DNA of 47,837 nucleotides. Origin: Nisaea nitritireducens (GTDB lineage: Bacteria > Pseudomonadota > Alphaproteobacteria > Thalassobaculales > Thalassobaculaceae). Below, piece by piece: positions 8,510 to 16,426 of this stretch. Position 1 is the stretch's first letter, and every line of letters starts with the position of its first letter. Where the stretch lies: contig NZ_JACZFS010000073.1 in the NCBI RefSeq assembly GCF_014904795.1, positions 1 through 47,837 on the forward strand. The letters are read 5' to 3'. The notes below the pieces were generated by a model, which did not search any database, was not told where the DNA came from, and saw nothing but the letters and a program-made list of their open reading frames with translations. Position numbers and translations under genes: made by a program.

Positions 8510-9412
8510 ATGTTCGATCACAGGATCCTCAGATACGTCATCACTGTCGCCGAGGAAGGCGGCTTCACGGCGGCGGCGCGCAAACTGCGCATTGCCCAGT
8601 CGGCGATCAGCCGACAGGTCAGCTCGCTTGAAGAGGAACTCGGCGGCCGGCTGTTTCTGCGCCAGAAGAATGGCATCGAAGTCACGGAAGCGGGTCAGCG
8701 CTTCCTGCAGCACGCCCGGGAGATCCTGACCTCCATGGGGCATGCCCGGGACGAGATCAGCTCCCTCCTCGGGGAGCCCAGCGGCTCGGTGGTGATCGGT
8801 GTGCCGCCGACCGCGGGCGAAACCCTGATGCCTGAGCTGTTCCGGATTTGCAGCGAGAAACTGCCGGCGATCCGGTTGCATGTCCGGGAAAGCTATTCGG
8901 CGGCAACCTATGAGGCCGTGCTGCGCAAGGAGCTCGATATGGGGCTCGTACACGACCCGGAACCTTTGGAGGAAATGCTCATCCTGCCCCTGGTCTCGGA
9001 GCAGATGCATTTCATCACCCACGCCGACAGCAATCTGCCGGATCGCATTCCCTGCAGCTGGCTGCAGGACCGCGACCTGATCCTTCCCGACGCGGCGTTC
9101 GGACTTCGGGACCTGCTGGAAAGATATGCCGCCCGGAACGATCTCAAGCTGAACATCGCGGCTGCGGTGAATGGTGTCTCCATCACCAAGGCCATGGTTG
9201 CATCGGGTTTGGGTTCGACCGTGCTTTCGAAAAGCGCGATCACCCATGAAGCCAGCCGGAGCATCCTGGCCTCCCGTCCGCTCCATCCGGAACTGAGCTG
9301 GCAGCTTTGCCTGATCATGCGGGCCGACCGCGCCGGCAACCGGAGCTTTTCCGAGCTGCACCGGGTGTTGAAGCAAGTGGTCGAGGCGCTTTCCCGGCAG
9401 AACGTCTGGTAA
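8510..9412 (+). CDS. LysR-family transcriptional regulator
   Basis: A 300-residue LysR-type regulator. The N-terminal winged helix-turn-helix is clear (FTAAARKLRIAQSAISRQVSSLEEELGGRLF), followed by the linker helix and a periplasmic-binding-protein-like effector domain. It sits directly behind the amidohydrolase gene. Given the divergent arrangement, it probably controls both its own operon and the dctP transporter/enzyme operon in response to the imported compound or an intermediate. Confidence 0.93.
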   Translation: MFDHRILRYVITVAEEGGFTAAARKLRIAQSAISRQVSSLEEELGGRLFLRQKNGIEVTEAGQRFLQHAREILTSMGHARDEISSLLGEPSGSVVIGVPPTAGETLMPELFRICSEKLPAIRLHVRESYSAATYEAVLRKELDMGLVHDPEPLEEMLILPLVSEQMHFITHADSNLPDRIPCSWLQDRDLILPDAAFGLRDLLERYAARNDLKLNIAAAVNGVSITKAMVASGLGSTVLSKSAITHEASRSILASRPLHPELSWQLCLIMRADRAGNRSFSELHRVLKQVVEALSRQNVW

Positions 9413-9446
9413 CGCGATCTCCCGATGCATCCATAAACAACAATAT

Positions 9447-9465
9447 GGAAATGATTATCATTCTC
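9447..9465. promoter_or_regulatory. Fur box upstream of the iron sigma-factor gene
   Basis: The 19-base element GGAAATGATTATCATTCTC matches the classical Fur consensus GATAATGATAATCATTATC at 15 of 19 positions. It lies about 85 bases upstream of the sigma-factor start. Fur-Fe2+ would repress the sigma/anti-sigma pair when iron is plentiful. Confidence 0.8.
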
Positions 9466-9550
9466 ATATACAGCTTGGGGCGTTCCCGCCTGAAGCGCCG
9501 ATCACGTCATACGGACGATGGCATTACTTTCCGGAGCTCAATGAGCACCC

Positions 9551-10135
9551 ATGCCCGCGTCCCCGAAGGCAATGGACCTGATCCTCACGCATCGAAGCGA
9601 GCTGATTAGCTATGCGCGCCGTATTGTCGGCAACCACTCGACCGCGGAAGATGTGGTTCAGGAAGCCTATCTGAAATACTGGGCCCATGCAGGTTCCGGC
9701 GCTGGCACGCCCGAGCCGATCACGGAGCCGGTCGGCTACCTCTATCGCATTGTCCGCAACCTGGCCTTCGACTGGCAACGACGCCCGGCACGCACACTGA
9801 CCAGCAACGTCAGCAGCGACATCCTCTCGTCCTATCCGGCCCCGGATGCATCGCCGGAAGCAGACGCCATGTGGCGGCAGGAACTCGCGGCGGTCCAGTC
9901 CGTTATCGACAGCCTGCCCGAGCGCACCCGGATTGCGTTCGAGATGCACCGGCTGGGAGGCATGACCCTGCAAGACGTCGCCGACCATCTCGAAATATCG
10001 GTCACCCGAGCCCATCAACTGATCAAGCAGGCGCTGATGAAATGCGCTCTGCATCTGGAAAAACTGGAGCGTAACGAGCACGAAACAGCCGTGTCCGAAA
10101 GCGCCTCTGAAAAAAAGCGCGGTTCACGCGTCTAA
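9551..10135 (+). CDS. ECF sigma factor, FecI type
   Basis: A 194-residue extracytoplasmic-function sigma factor. Region 2 includes AEDVVQEAYLKYWAHAG and the following YLYRIVRNLAFDWQRR. Region 4 is LPERTRIAFEMHRLGGMTLQDVADHLEISVTRAHQLIKQA. The arrangement sigma factor, FecR-like regulator, STN-bearing TonB receptor is the standard cell-surface signalling module for ferric siderophores, so it should direct transcription of the receptor and transport operon. Fur control is indicated by the box at 9447-9465. The start at 9551 has a weak ribosome-binding site; the ATG at 9572 is an alternative. Confidence 0.92.
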   Translation: MPASPKAMDLILTHRSELISYARRIVGNHSTAEDVVQEAYLKYWAHAGSGAGTPEPITEPVGYLYRIVRNLAFDWQRRPARTLTSNVSSDILSSYPAPDASPEADAMWRQELAAVQSVIDSLPERTRIAFEMHRLGGMTLQDVADHLEISVTRAHQLIKQALMKCALHLEKLERNEHETAVSESASEKKRGSRV

Positions 10136-10150
10136 TATCGAGGAGAGCCT

Positions 10151-11227
10151 ATGCAACAAGATAAAGACGCGCCCGACCGCGCCATGAGAGGCGCGGGAAA
10201 ACGGAGTCCGGAAGACACGACTTCCGGGCATGATGACGACCAGCTTGATGCCGCCACAGACTGGCTGCTTCAACTGCGTGCGTCGCCCGATGACGCCGAT
10301 CTGCATAGCGCTTTCACCCGTTGGCTCTCCGCGTCCGAACTGCACGGCGCCGCGTTCCGGCGCGCGGAAAAAGTATGGCACCTCAGCGGCTCAGTGACGC
10401 CCGCGTTCTCCGGCATATGGGACGGCCATGCGGGCACGGCCGGGGACTCCGCTCCGGCAGCCACCGTCACGACACTCAGACCACGCCGCAGCCGCCCGGG
10501 CAGGCGTGCGGTGATTGCCGGTGGCCTCGCCGCCTGCATCGCCCTGATTTTCTTTACCGTTGCACCTCCTCCGGAATACGCGGACGCCGATCTTTCCAGC
10601 GGCGTTGCCGAGGTCACACGCTACGACCTCGCCGACGGCAGCCAGGTCACCCTCAATGCCGGCAGCGCTCTCAAGACGGCGCTCACCGGACAGGTACGAC
10701 AAGTCACCATATTGGCCGGGGAAGCGTATTTCGCCGTTCGGCCAGACCCGAAACGGCCGTTCAAGGTCCTTGCGGGCGATACGGTCGTGACCGTCACAGG
10801 CACGGAATTCGGAACGCGCCTCGCCGACAGGATCGTCACCGTCGAGGTGGAAGGTGGACGGGTTAAAGTTGCTTCCGGCACATCCGGCAAGAAAGCCCCG
10901 ATCGCAACGCTCGCCCGGGGAGACCGCCTCTACCTTGAACGCGGAACCAGCGAGACAATGCAGACAAAAGTACCCGTCTCGCATATCGCCGCCTGGCGTC
11001 GCGGGCTTCTGATTGCCGACAAGGAAAGCATCCACGATCTCGTGGAACGGATTAAGCCCTACTATCCGGGGCGCATTTTCCTCACGCCCGGCGGCCTGGC
11101 GGGAAAGCGGGTCAGCGGCGTGTTCGATCTGAGCAAACCTGTTGAGGCGCTCCGGGCCGCCGTTCATCCGCACGGCGCCTCGGTCCACGAAATCCCCTCG
11201 CTCCTGGCCGTCGTCACACCGGGCTGA
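10151..11227 (+). CDS. FecR-family anti-sigma factor
   Basis: A 358-residue inner-membrane signal transducer. Order: an N-terminal cytoplasmic domain that binds the sigma factor (AATDWLLQLRASPDDADLHSAFTRWL), one membrane helix (AVIAGGLAACIALIFFTVA, near residue 120), then a periplasmic FecR domain (TRYDLADGSQVTLNAGSAL) and a C-terminal region with a RISLTPGG-like segment that would contact the receptor's STN domain. A strong GAGGAGAG ribosome-binding site precedes the ATG, 15 bases after the sigma-factor stop. Confidence 0.93.
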   Translation: MQQDKDAPDRAMRGAGKRSPEDTTSGHDDDQLDAATDWLLQLRASPDDADLHSAFTRWLSASELHGAAFRRAEKVWHLSGSVTPAFSGIWDGHAGTAGDSAPAATVTTLRPRRSRPGRRAVIAGGLAACIALIFFTVAPPPEYADADLSSGVAEVTRYDLADGSQVTLNAGSALKTALTGQVRQVTILAGEAYFAVRPDPKRPFKVLAGDTVVTVTGTEFGTRLADRIVTVEVEGGRVKVASGTSGKKAPIATLARGDRLYLERGTSETMQTKVPVSHIAAWRRGLLIADKESIHDLVERIKPYYPGRIFLTPGGLAGKRVSGVFDLSKPVEALRAAVHPHGASVHEIPSLLAVVTPG

Positions 11228-11294
11228 CCGGCTCCGGAAAAAAAACTTCATCCCTCCCCCTTAAAAAACAAAGCTCCCATCCGTCTGATCTTTT

Positions 11295-11313
11295 GCGAAT
11301 TGTTCTCATTCGC
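11295..11313. promoter_or_regulatory. Palindromic operator-like site upstream of the TonB receptor
   Basis: A perfect 6-7-6 dyad, GCGAAT-N7-ATTCGC, containing TGTTCTC in the centre, lies 54 bases before the receptor start. It matches the Fur consensus only at about 11 of 19 positions. It could be a diverged Fur site, another iron regulator's operator or part of the ECF-dependent promoter. Confidence 0.45.
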
Positions 11314-11366
11314 ATAGGGGTTGCATTTGCGCCGCCCGGCGCATCCGTGAAGGGGGATACCGAATA

Positions 11367-13838
11367 ATGATTGTCCGTAAGGCACGCACGCGCGCCACGT
11401 CTTGTGGTAACGCGCCGAAAATCCGGCGCGACCGCAATGGACTGCTTGCGACAACGAGCGCCCTGGCGCTGGGCGTCGTCGTGTTGACTGGCTCGCACGC
11501 GTTCGCCGAAGCCGTAAAACCGGCGCTGAGCGAGGCACCCGGTGCGGCGCGCGAGCTGGCTCAGGCAACGGAGTCTCACGACTTCAACATTCCGGCCCAG
11601 TCTTTGGCCGAGGCGCTGATCACCTTCGGGCAACAAGCCAATCTGCAGGTAGCGTTCGAGCCGTCCATCGCCGAAGGCCTGACCTCCAGCGCAGTATCCG
11701 GCAGCTACAAAGCCGAAGATGCGCTCCGCATCATGCTGACGGGCCTCCCCCTGCAACACGATTTTACCGGCACGTCCAATGTCACCATCAGCAAGTTGGG
11801 GCAGAGCAGCGATGGCTCGGTCCGGCTGAAGAAGCTCACCGTAGAGGCCACCGAGCAAACCGCGACCGGACCGGTCGAAGGTTATGTCGCCACCCGTAGC
11901 GCCAGCGGCACCAAGACGGACACGCCGCTGATCGAAACGCCGCGCGCGATCTCCGTCGTGACCGCCGATGAAATCGCCGACCGAAAGGTCCAGAGCGTCG
12001 AGGAAGCACTGCGCTATACGGTCGGCGTGCAGGTCGATGCCTATGGCAACGACATGCGCTTCGACCAGATCCGCTCTCGCGGCTTTAACCTCGTCACCAC
12101 CGCCGACTTCCTCGACGGCATGCGTCAGCCGAACATCAACTGGCTGTCCTACTCGCATACCGAAGCCTACGCTCTGGAGCGGCTTGACGTGGTGAAAGGG
12201 CCGAACTCCGTCCTCTACGGTCAGGTGAGCCCCGGCGGTCTCGTCAATCGGGTGACCAAGCGCCCGACCAAAGAAACCTTTCAAGAGGTCGAGGTCCAGC
12301 GCGGGACCGACGAATATGTCCAGGGACAATTCGACCTGAGCGGACCGGTCCTCGACCGCGAAGACGTTCAGTACCGCGTCGTCGGCATCGCCCGGGACAG
12401 CGAGTCCAACATCGTGGGCGTGGTCAACAACGTTAAATACTTCGCCCCGTCCGTCAGCTGGCAGCCGACGGAAAAGCTGGAAATCACCCTGCTCGGCAGC
12501 GCCCAGGAATTCGAGACCGCCGGGTCCCCGCGTCCCTATCAGGACCCGACCGGTTACCTGACCGACTTCTGGGCCGGAGACGAGGATTTCGACAAGCTGA
12601 AGCAGCGGCAATATACCGGCGGCTATGAAGCGAAATACGAGATCAACGAGATCTTCTCGCTGCGCCAGAACCTGCGTTACACCGACCTCAACACGGTGAA
12701 CCAGTATACCAGCAAGACCCTGCAGAGCGACGGGCACACCTTCTCGCGGACCGCCTACGGCATCTACGAGAACAGCCAGCATATCGTCGTCGACACGTCC
12801 GGCCAGGCCCAGTTCGCCACCGGTCCCGTCGAGCACACGCTGATCGCCGGTGTCGACTACCTGCATATCGACGGCAATGTCGAATACACCTACGGCAGCG
12901 CACCCGACATCGACAGGCTCAACCCGGATTACGATCAAAGCATCGACCGGCCGTCGAGCCAGATAAGCTGGCAGAACACGAAGGCGCATCAGGTCGGCTT
13001 CTACGCCCAGAACCAGATGGCCTACGAGAACTGGCGGTTCAATCTCGGCCTGCGTCACGACGAGGCGGAAACCACAAAGGACAATCTGCTCACGGACACG
13101 AAGACCTCGCAGGAAGACGGTGCGACCACCGGCAGCGCCGGCCTCCTCTATCTCTTCGATAACGGCTTCGCGCCTTATGCGAGCTACTCCACCTCCTTCA
13201 TTCCGGAACTCGGAACCAACAAGGCGGGCGCGTATCTCGATCCGACCGAAGGCGAGCAGGTCGAGCTCGGCTTGAAATATCAGCCTCCGGGCAGCCGCAG
13301 CCTGTTCACCGTCAGCCTGTTCAATCTCGTCGAGAAGAACGCCAAGACCTCCGACCCGGATGATCCGACCAACACCATCCAGACCGGCGAAGTCCGCTCC
13401 CGCGGGATCGAACTGGAAGGCAAGACCGAGATCCTCGAGGGTCTCGAACTGGTGGCCAACTATTCCTACACGGACATGGAAGTCACCAAGAGCAACGACG
13501 GCAACGAGGGCAATGTTCCGATCGGCGTGCCGGAGCATCTGGCCTCCGTCTGGGGCAATTACAGCTTCTCCGGCCCGTCCCTGGACGGTCTCGAACTTGG
13601 TCTCGGCGCCCGTTACACCGGCGAGAACTACGCGGACTCCGCCAACAAGGTGAAGAACGACGCCTATCTGCTGTTCGATGCCCGCGTGAGCTACAGCCTG
13701 GACAAGTTCGCACCGGGCGCGACCCTCTCGCTCAACGGCACCAACCTCGGCGACGAGGACCAGGTGATGTGTGAGAGCGGCTATTGCTACAAAGGCCGTG
13801 GGCGCACCGTCATCGCCAGCCTGAACTACCGCTGGTAG
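11367..13838 (+). CDS. TonB-dependent ferric-siderophore receptor with STN signalling domain
   Basis: An 823-residue outer-membrane receptor. An export signal ends near AFAEA (about residue 50). An STN domain follows (FNIPAQSLAEALITFGQQANLQVAFEP), the periplasmic module that signals to FecR. Then come a TonB-box-like stretch (KKLTVEAT), the plug domain (TDTPLIETPRAISVVTADEI and VKGPNSVLYGQVSPGGLVN, typical of FpvA/FhuE-like siderophore receptors) and a 22-strand barrel ending in NYRW with a terminal aromatic residue. The neighbours (sigma, anti-sigma, esterase, ABC importer) support uptake of a ferric siderophore. Ligand identity is not readable; plug features suggest a hydroxamate or mixed-type siderophore rather than haem. 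Confidence 0.95.
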   Translation: MIVRKARTRATSCGNAPKIRRDRNGLLATTSALALGVVVLTGSHAFAEAVKPALSEAPGAARELAQATESHDFNIPAQSLAEALITFGQQANLQVAFEPSIAEGLTSSAVSGSYKAEDALRIMLTGLPLQHDFTGTSNVTISKLGQSSDGSVRLKKLTVEATEQTATGPVEGYVATRSASGTKTDTPLIETPRAISVVTADEIADRKVQSVEEALRYTVGVQVDAYGNDMRFDQIRSRGFNLVTTADFLDGMRQPNINWLSYSHTEAYALERLDVVKGPNSVLYGQVSPGGLVNRVTKRPTKETFQEVEVQRGTDEYVQGQFDLSGPVLDREDVQYRVVGIARDSESNIVGVVNNVKYFAPSVSWQPTEKLEITLLGSAQEFETAGSPRPYQDPTGYLTDFWAGDEDFDKLKQRQYTGGYEAKYEINEIFSLRQNLRYTDLNTVNQYTSKTLQSDGHTFSRTAYGIYENSQHIVVDTSGQAQFATGPVEHTLIAGVDYLHIDGNVEYTYGSAPDIDRLNPDYDQSIDRPSSQISWQNTKAHQVGFYAQNQMAYENWRFNLGLRHDEAETTKDNLLTDTKTSQEDGATTGSAGLLYLFDNGFAPYASYSTSFIPELGTNKAGAYLDPTEGEQVELGLKYQPPGSRSLFTVSLFNLVEKNAKTSDPDDPTNTIQTGEVRSRGIELEGKTEILEGLELVANYSYTDMEVTKSNDGNEGNVPIGVPEHLASVWGNYSFSGPSLDGLELGLGARYTGENYADSANKVKNDAYLLFDARVSYSLDKFAPGATLSLNGTNLGDEDQVMCESGYCYKGRGRTVIASLNYRW

Positions 13839-13849
13839 GCGGCTGAAAC

Positions 13850-14761
13850 TTGAGGTTCGATCTGAAGAATGGGTGCCCGGCCTCGCTGCCGGGCACCAGC
13901 TATTTTGACCTCCCCTGCATGGACTTCCGCGGGAGCGGCGCTCTCTACCGGATCTTCGTGCATGTCCCGGACGGAGAGCCGCCGGCAGATGGCTGGCCCG
14001 TGCTTTACATGACCGATGGCAATGCCGTCATCGCCACGGCAGCCGATGCCCTGCGCGCGCAGGCGAGCTACCCCAAGGGAACGAATGTCTGCCAAGGCAT
14101 GATCGTCGCGATCGGATACCCGACGGACGACGCCTACGACCCTCTCCGGCGGTCCTGGGATCTCAGCCCGCCTCCCGGCGCCGAATATCCCCCCTTCTTC
14201 GAGAACACACCGGTCGTGCGAACCGGCGGGGCGGATCAATTCCTCGACTTTCTGCTGCAGACCATTCGGCCATGGCTGGAACAGCACTATCCCATCGACA
14301 GAGCTTCACAGACCTTGTTCGGCCATTCCTTCGGTGGCCTTTTCGCTCTTTATGCGCTTTCCCAACACCCGGACGCATTCCGGAACTGGGTCGCGGCCAG
14401 CCCGGCGATTTACTGGGAAGACGGGATTGTCCGCACCTGCCTGGACCGGATGGATGAGGCCGCGTGGGGCAAGCTCACCGGGCGGGTTCTTCTTTCCGCC
14501 GGGGCATATGAAAGCGACGTGCCTGCGCCTTTCGAGATTGGCCGGGAGGACGAGGAACAGCGTCTCTCCCACCGCCGCAAGATCCGGACGGTCGGCCTTG
14601 CCGAGGAACTCGCTGCCGAAATCGTTGAGCGGACCGGACGCAGCGGCGCCGCCAGCTTCGAGCTCTTCGCCGGTGAAAACCACATGTCCGTATTACCCGT
14701 GGCCGTGAACCGGGCTGTGCAGACCGCTTTCGACTGGGCTGCGGGACAACGCATGAAATGA
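13850..14761 (+). CDS. Alpha/beta-hydrolase, siderophore esterase-like (IroE/Fes type)
   Basis: A protein of up to 303 residues of the esterase-D/IroE-like alpha/beta-hydrolase family. Nucleophile motif FGHSFGG (Ser160); a late GENHM provides the likely catalytic His. The segments YRIFVHVPDG, VLYMTDGNAV and VAIGYPTDDAYDPLRRSWDLSP are typical of enzymes that hydrolyse ferric-siderophore esters to release iron. No signal peptide is seen, so it would act in the cytoplasm. The only in-frame start that keeps the conserved SYFDLP segment is TTG at 13850, just after an in-frame stop; ATG 13919 would remove it. The stop overlaps the next ATPase gene by four bases (ATGA). Confidence 0.82.
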   Translation: MRFDLKNGCPASLPGTSYFDLPCMDFRGSGALYRIFVHVPDGEPPADGWPVLYMTDGNAVIATAADALRAQASYPKGTNVCQGMIVAIGYPTDDAYDPLRRSWDLSPPPGAEYPPFFENTPVVRTGGADQFLDFLLQTIRPWLEQHYPIDRASQTLFGHSFGGLFALYALSQHPDAFRNWVAASPAIYWEDGIVRTCLDRMDEAAWGKLTGRVLLSAGAYESDVPAPFEIGREDEEQRLSHRRKIRTVGLAEELAAEIVERTGRSGAASFELFAGENHMSVLPVAVNRAVQTAFDWAAGQRMK

Positions 14762-15540
14762 CCACCTCTCCGCTCTTCTCTCTCCAGCACGTCGGCTGTG
14801 CCTATGACGGCCAACCCGTCCTGCATCCGCTGACGCTCGACTTGCCCGCAGGCTGCGTGATCGGCCTGCTCGGACATAACGGGTCCGGCAAGTCGACCCT
14901 GATGAAAATTCTCGCGCGGCAGATCGCGCCCGGCAGCGGCCATGCCCTGTTCGAGGGACGGCCGCTTGGCGATTACGCGCCACGGGAGCTTGCCCGCCGG
15001 CTTTCCTATCTGCCGCAACAGAACGCGGACACGGACGGCCTGACCGTCCGGGAGCTGGTCGCGCTGGGCCGCTATCCCTGGCATGGGCCGTTCGGGCGAA
15101 CCAGCAGGGCGGATGAGGAGATCTGCGAAAAGGCGCTCGTCGCGACCGATACCGCGCGGTTTGCCGGCCGCTTCGTCGACAGTCTTTCCGGCGGGGAGCG
15201 GCAGAGAGCCTTCCTCGCCATGCTTGTTGCCCAGGATGCGCGCTGCCTGCTGCTCGACGAGCCGATCTCCGCCCTCGATATCTCACAGCAATACGAAATC
15301 ATGGATCTCGTCTCCGGCCTGAGCCGCAAGCATGGCCGCTCCGTGATCGTCATCCTGCACGATCTCAACATCGCCGCCCGCTATTGCGATCGCATCATCG
15401 TGCTCTCCAGCGGAAACCTGTCCGCATTCGAGAAGCCCGCCGACCTGATGCAGCCGGACCGCCTCCGGGAGTTGTTCGGGGTTCCGCTCGGTATCTTCCC
15501 GCATCCGGATACCGGACAGGCAATCAGCTATGTCCGGTAA
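14758..15540 (+). CDS. Iron-siderophore ABC transporter ATP-binding protein, FhuC/FecE type
   Basis: A 260-residue ABC ATPase. Walker A GLLGHNGSGKST, Q-loop in SYLPQQNADTDGLTV, signature LSGGERQR, Walker B CLLLDEPISALD and the switch His in VIVILHDLNIAARYCDRI. The sequence pattern after Walker B (LDISQQYEIMDLV) is that of the iron-chelate importers. It should energise the double permease encoded at 16419-18404. It overlaps the esterase gene upstream and the binding-protein gene downstream, so the four genes form one tightly packed operon. Confidence 0.95.
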   Translation: MTTSPLFSLQHVGCAYDGQPVLHPLTLDLPAGCVIGLLGHNGSGKSTLMKILARQIAPGSGHALFEGRPLGDYAPRELARRLSYLPQQNADTDGLTVRELVALGRYPWHGPFGRTSRADEEICEKALVATDTARFAGRFVDSLSGGERQRAFLAMLVAQDARCLLLDEPISALDISQQYEIMDLVSGLSRKHGRSVIVILHDLNIAARYCDRIIVLSSGNLSAFEKPADLMQPDRLRELFGVPLGIFPHPDTGQAISYVR

Positions 15541-16426
15541 GCCACGGGAGATCTCCCGCCGCGCCTTCACCAGCTTCGCCCTGGCGGGAGCCCTCGCGCC
15601 CTTCAGTGCAAAGGCCTCAACCGGGCTGCCGCAAGATCCCCGGTTTGTCACACCGGATCACGGGCTTGTGCAGACCCTGGTTGCAATCGGCGCGGACCTG
15701 TCCGGCGTCGCTCAGATCCCGAACTGGGATGTGTGGACCATCGAGCCTGCTCTGCCGAAGGACGTGGTCAACCTCGGCACCGCACAGGAAATGAACCTTG
15801 AGCTGCTGCAGCGCCTGCAACCGGATCTGATTCTGTCGACGCCCTATCTTGAAAATGTCCGGCATCAGCTTGAGCGCATTGCGCCGGTCGAATCCTTCCC
15901 GATTCATGCGCTTGGCACCTCGCCCTATCCCAACATTCTGGCGGCAACGCGCAGGCTGGGTGAATTGTCCGGACGGGAAGCGGCGGCCAAAGAGCTGATC
16001 GCGGCGACGGAACGTCTGTTCGAGGCATCACGCCCCAAACTCACGCGGCTCAGAACGCACCCGCTTGTCTTTCTGCATTTCATCGACACGCGGCATGTCC
16101 GGATCTATGGCCCCAACTGCATCATTCAGGATGTGCTCGACCGGCTCGATCTGCAAAATGGCTGGCCTGAAATGACCAACGGCTGGGGATTCGCCACCGC
16201 CGGGATCGAGCGTCTGGTCGATATCGGGGACGCATGGGTTCTGGTGTTCGATCCCGTGCCGCCGGATGTCGAGGCGCTGCTCGCGGGAAGCCCGCTCTGG
16301 CAAAACCTTCCTTTCGTCCAGGCTGGCAGAGTTCGGCGTTTTCCAAACGTGCTGGCCTTCGGCACCCTGCCCGCAGCGACCCGCATGACCCGGCTGCTGA
16401 CGGAGCTTGAGCTTGGCCATGCTTAG
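15530..16426 (+). CDS. Ferric-siderophore periplasmic binding protein, FhuD type
   Basis: A 298-residue class III binding protein. The N-terminus has a likely Tat signal (ISRRAFTSFALAGALAPF) with a processing site near AKAS. The body shows the FhuD-like pattern VATAEMNLELLQRLQPDLIL in the form GTAQEMNLELLQRLQPDLIL, and VLVFDPVPPDVEALLAGSPL near the C-terminus. It takes the ferric siderophore from the TonB receptor to the permease. The start overlaps the ATPase gene by 11 bases, and the 3' end overlaps the permease start. Confidence 0.92.
   Translation: MSGKPREISRRAFTSFALAGALAPFSAKASTGLPQDPRFVTPDHGLVQTLVAIGADLSGVAQIPNWDVWTIEPALPKDVVNLGTAQEMNLELLQRLQPDLILSTPYLENVRHQLERIAPVESFPIHALGTSPYPNILAATRRLGELSGREAAAKELIAATERLFEASRPKLTRLRTHPLVFLHFIDTRHVRIYGPNCIIQDVLDRLDLQNGWPEMTNGWGFATAGIERLVDIGDAWVLVFDPVPPDVEALLAGSPLWQNLPFVQAGRVRRFPNVLAFGTLPAATRMTRLLTELELGHA

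Noticed and set aside
11214-13538. 774-codon open frame on the minus strand opposite the TonB receptor
   Set aside because: It mirrors the codon pattern of the receptor, which has clear domains and a start signal. The antisense product shows no recognisable family; long antisense frames are common in GC-rich genes.
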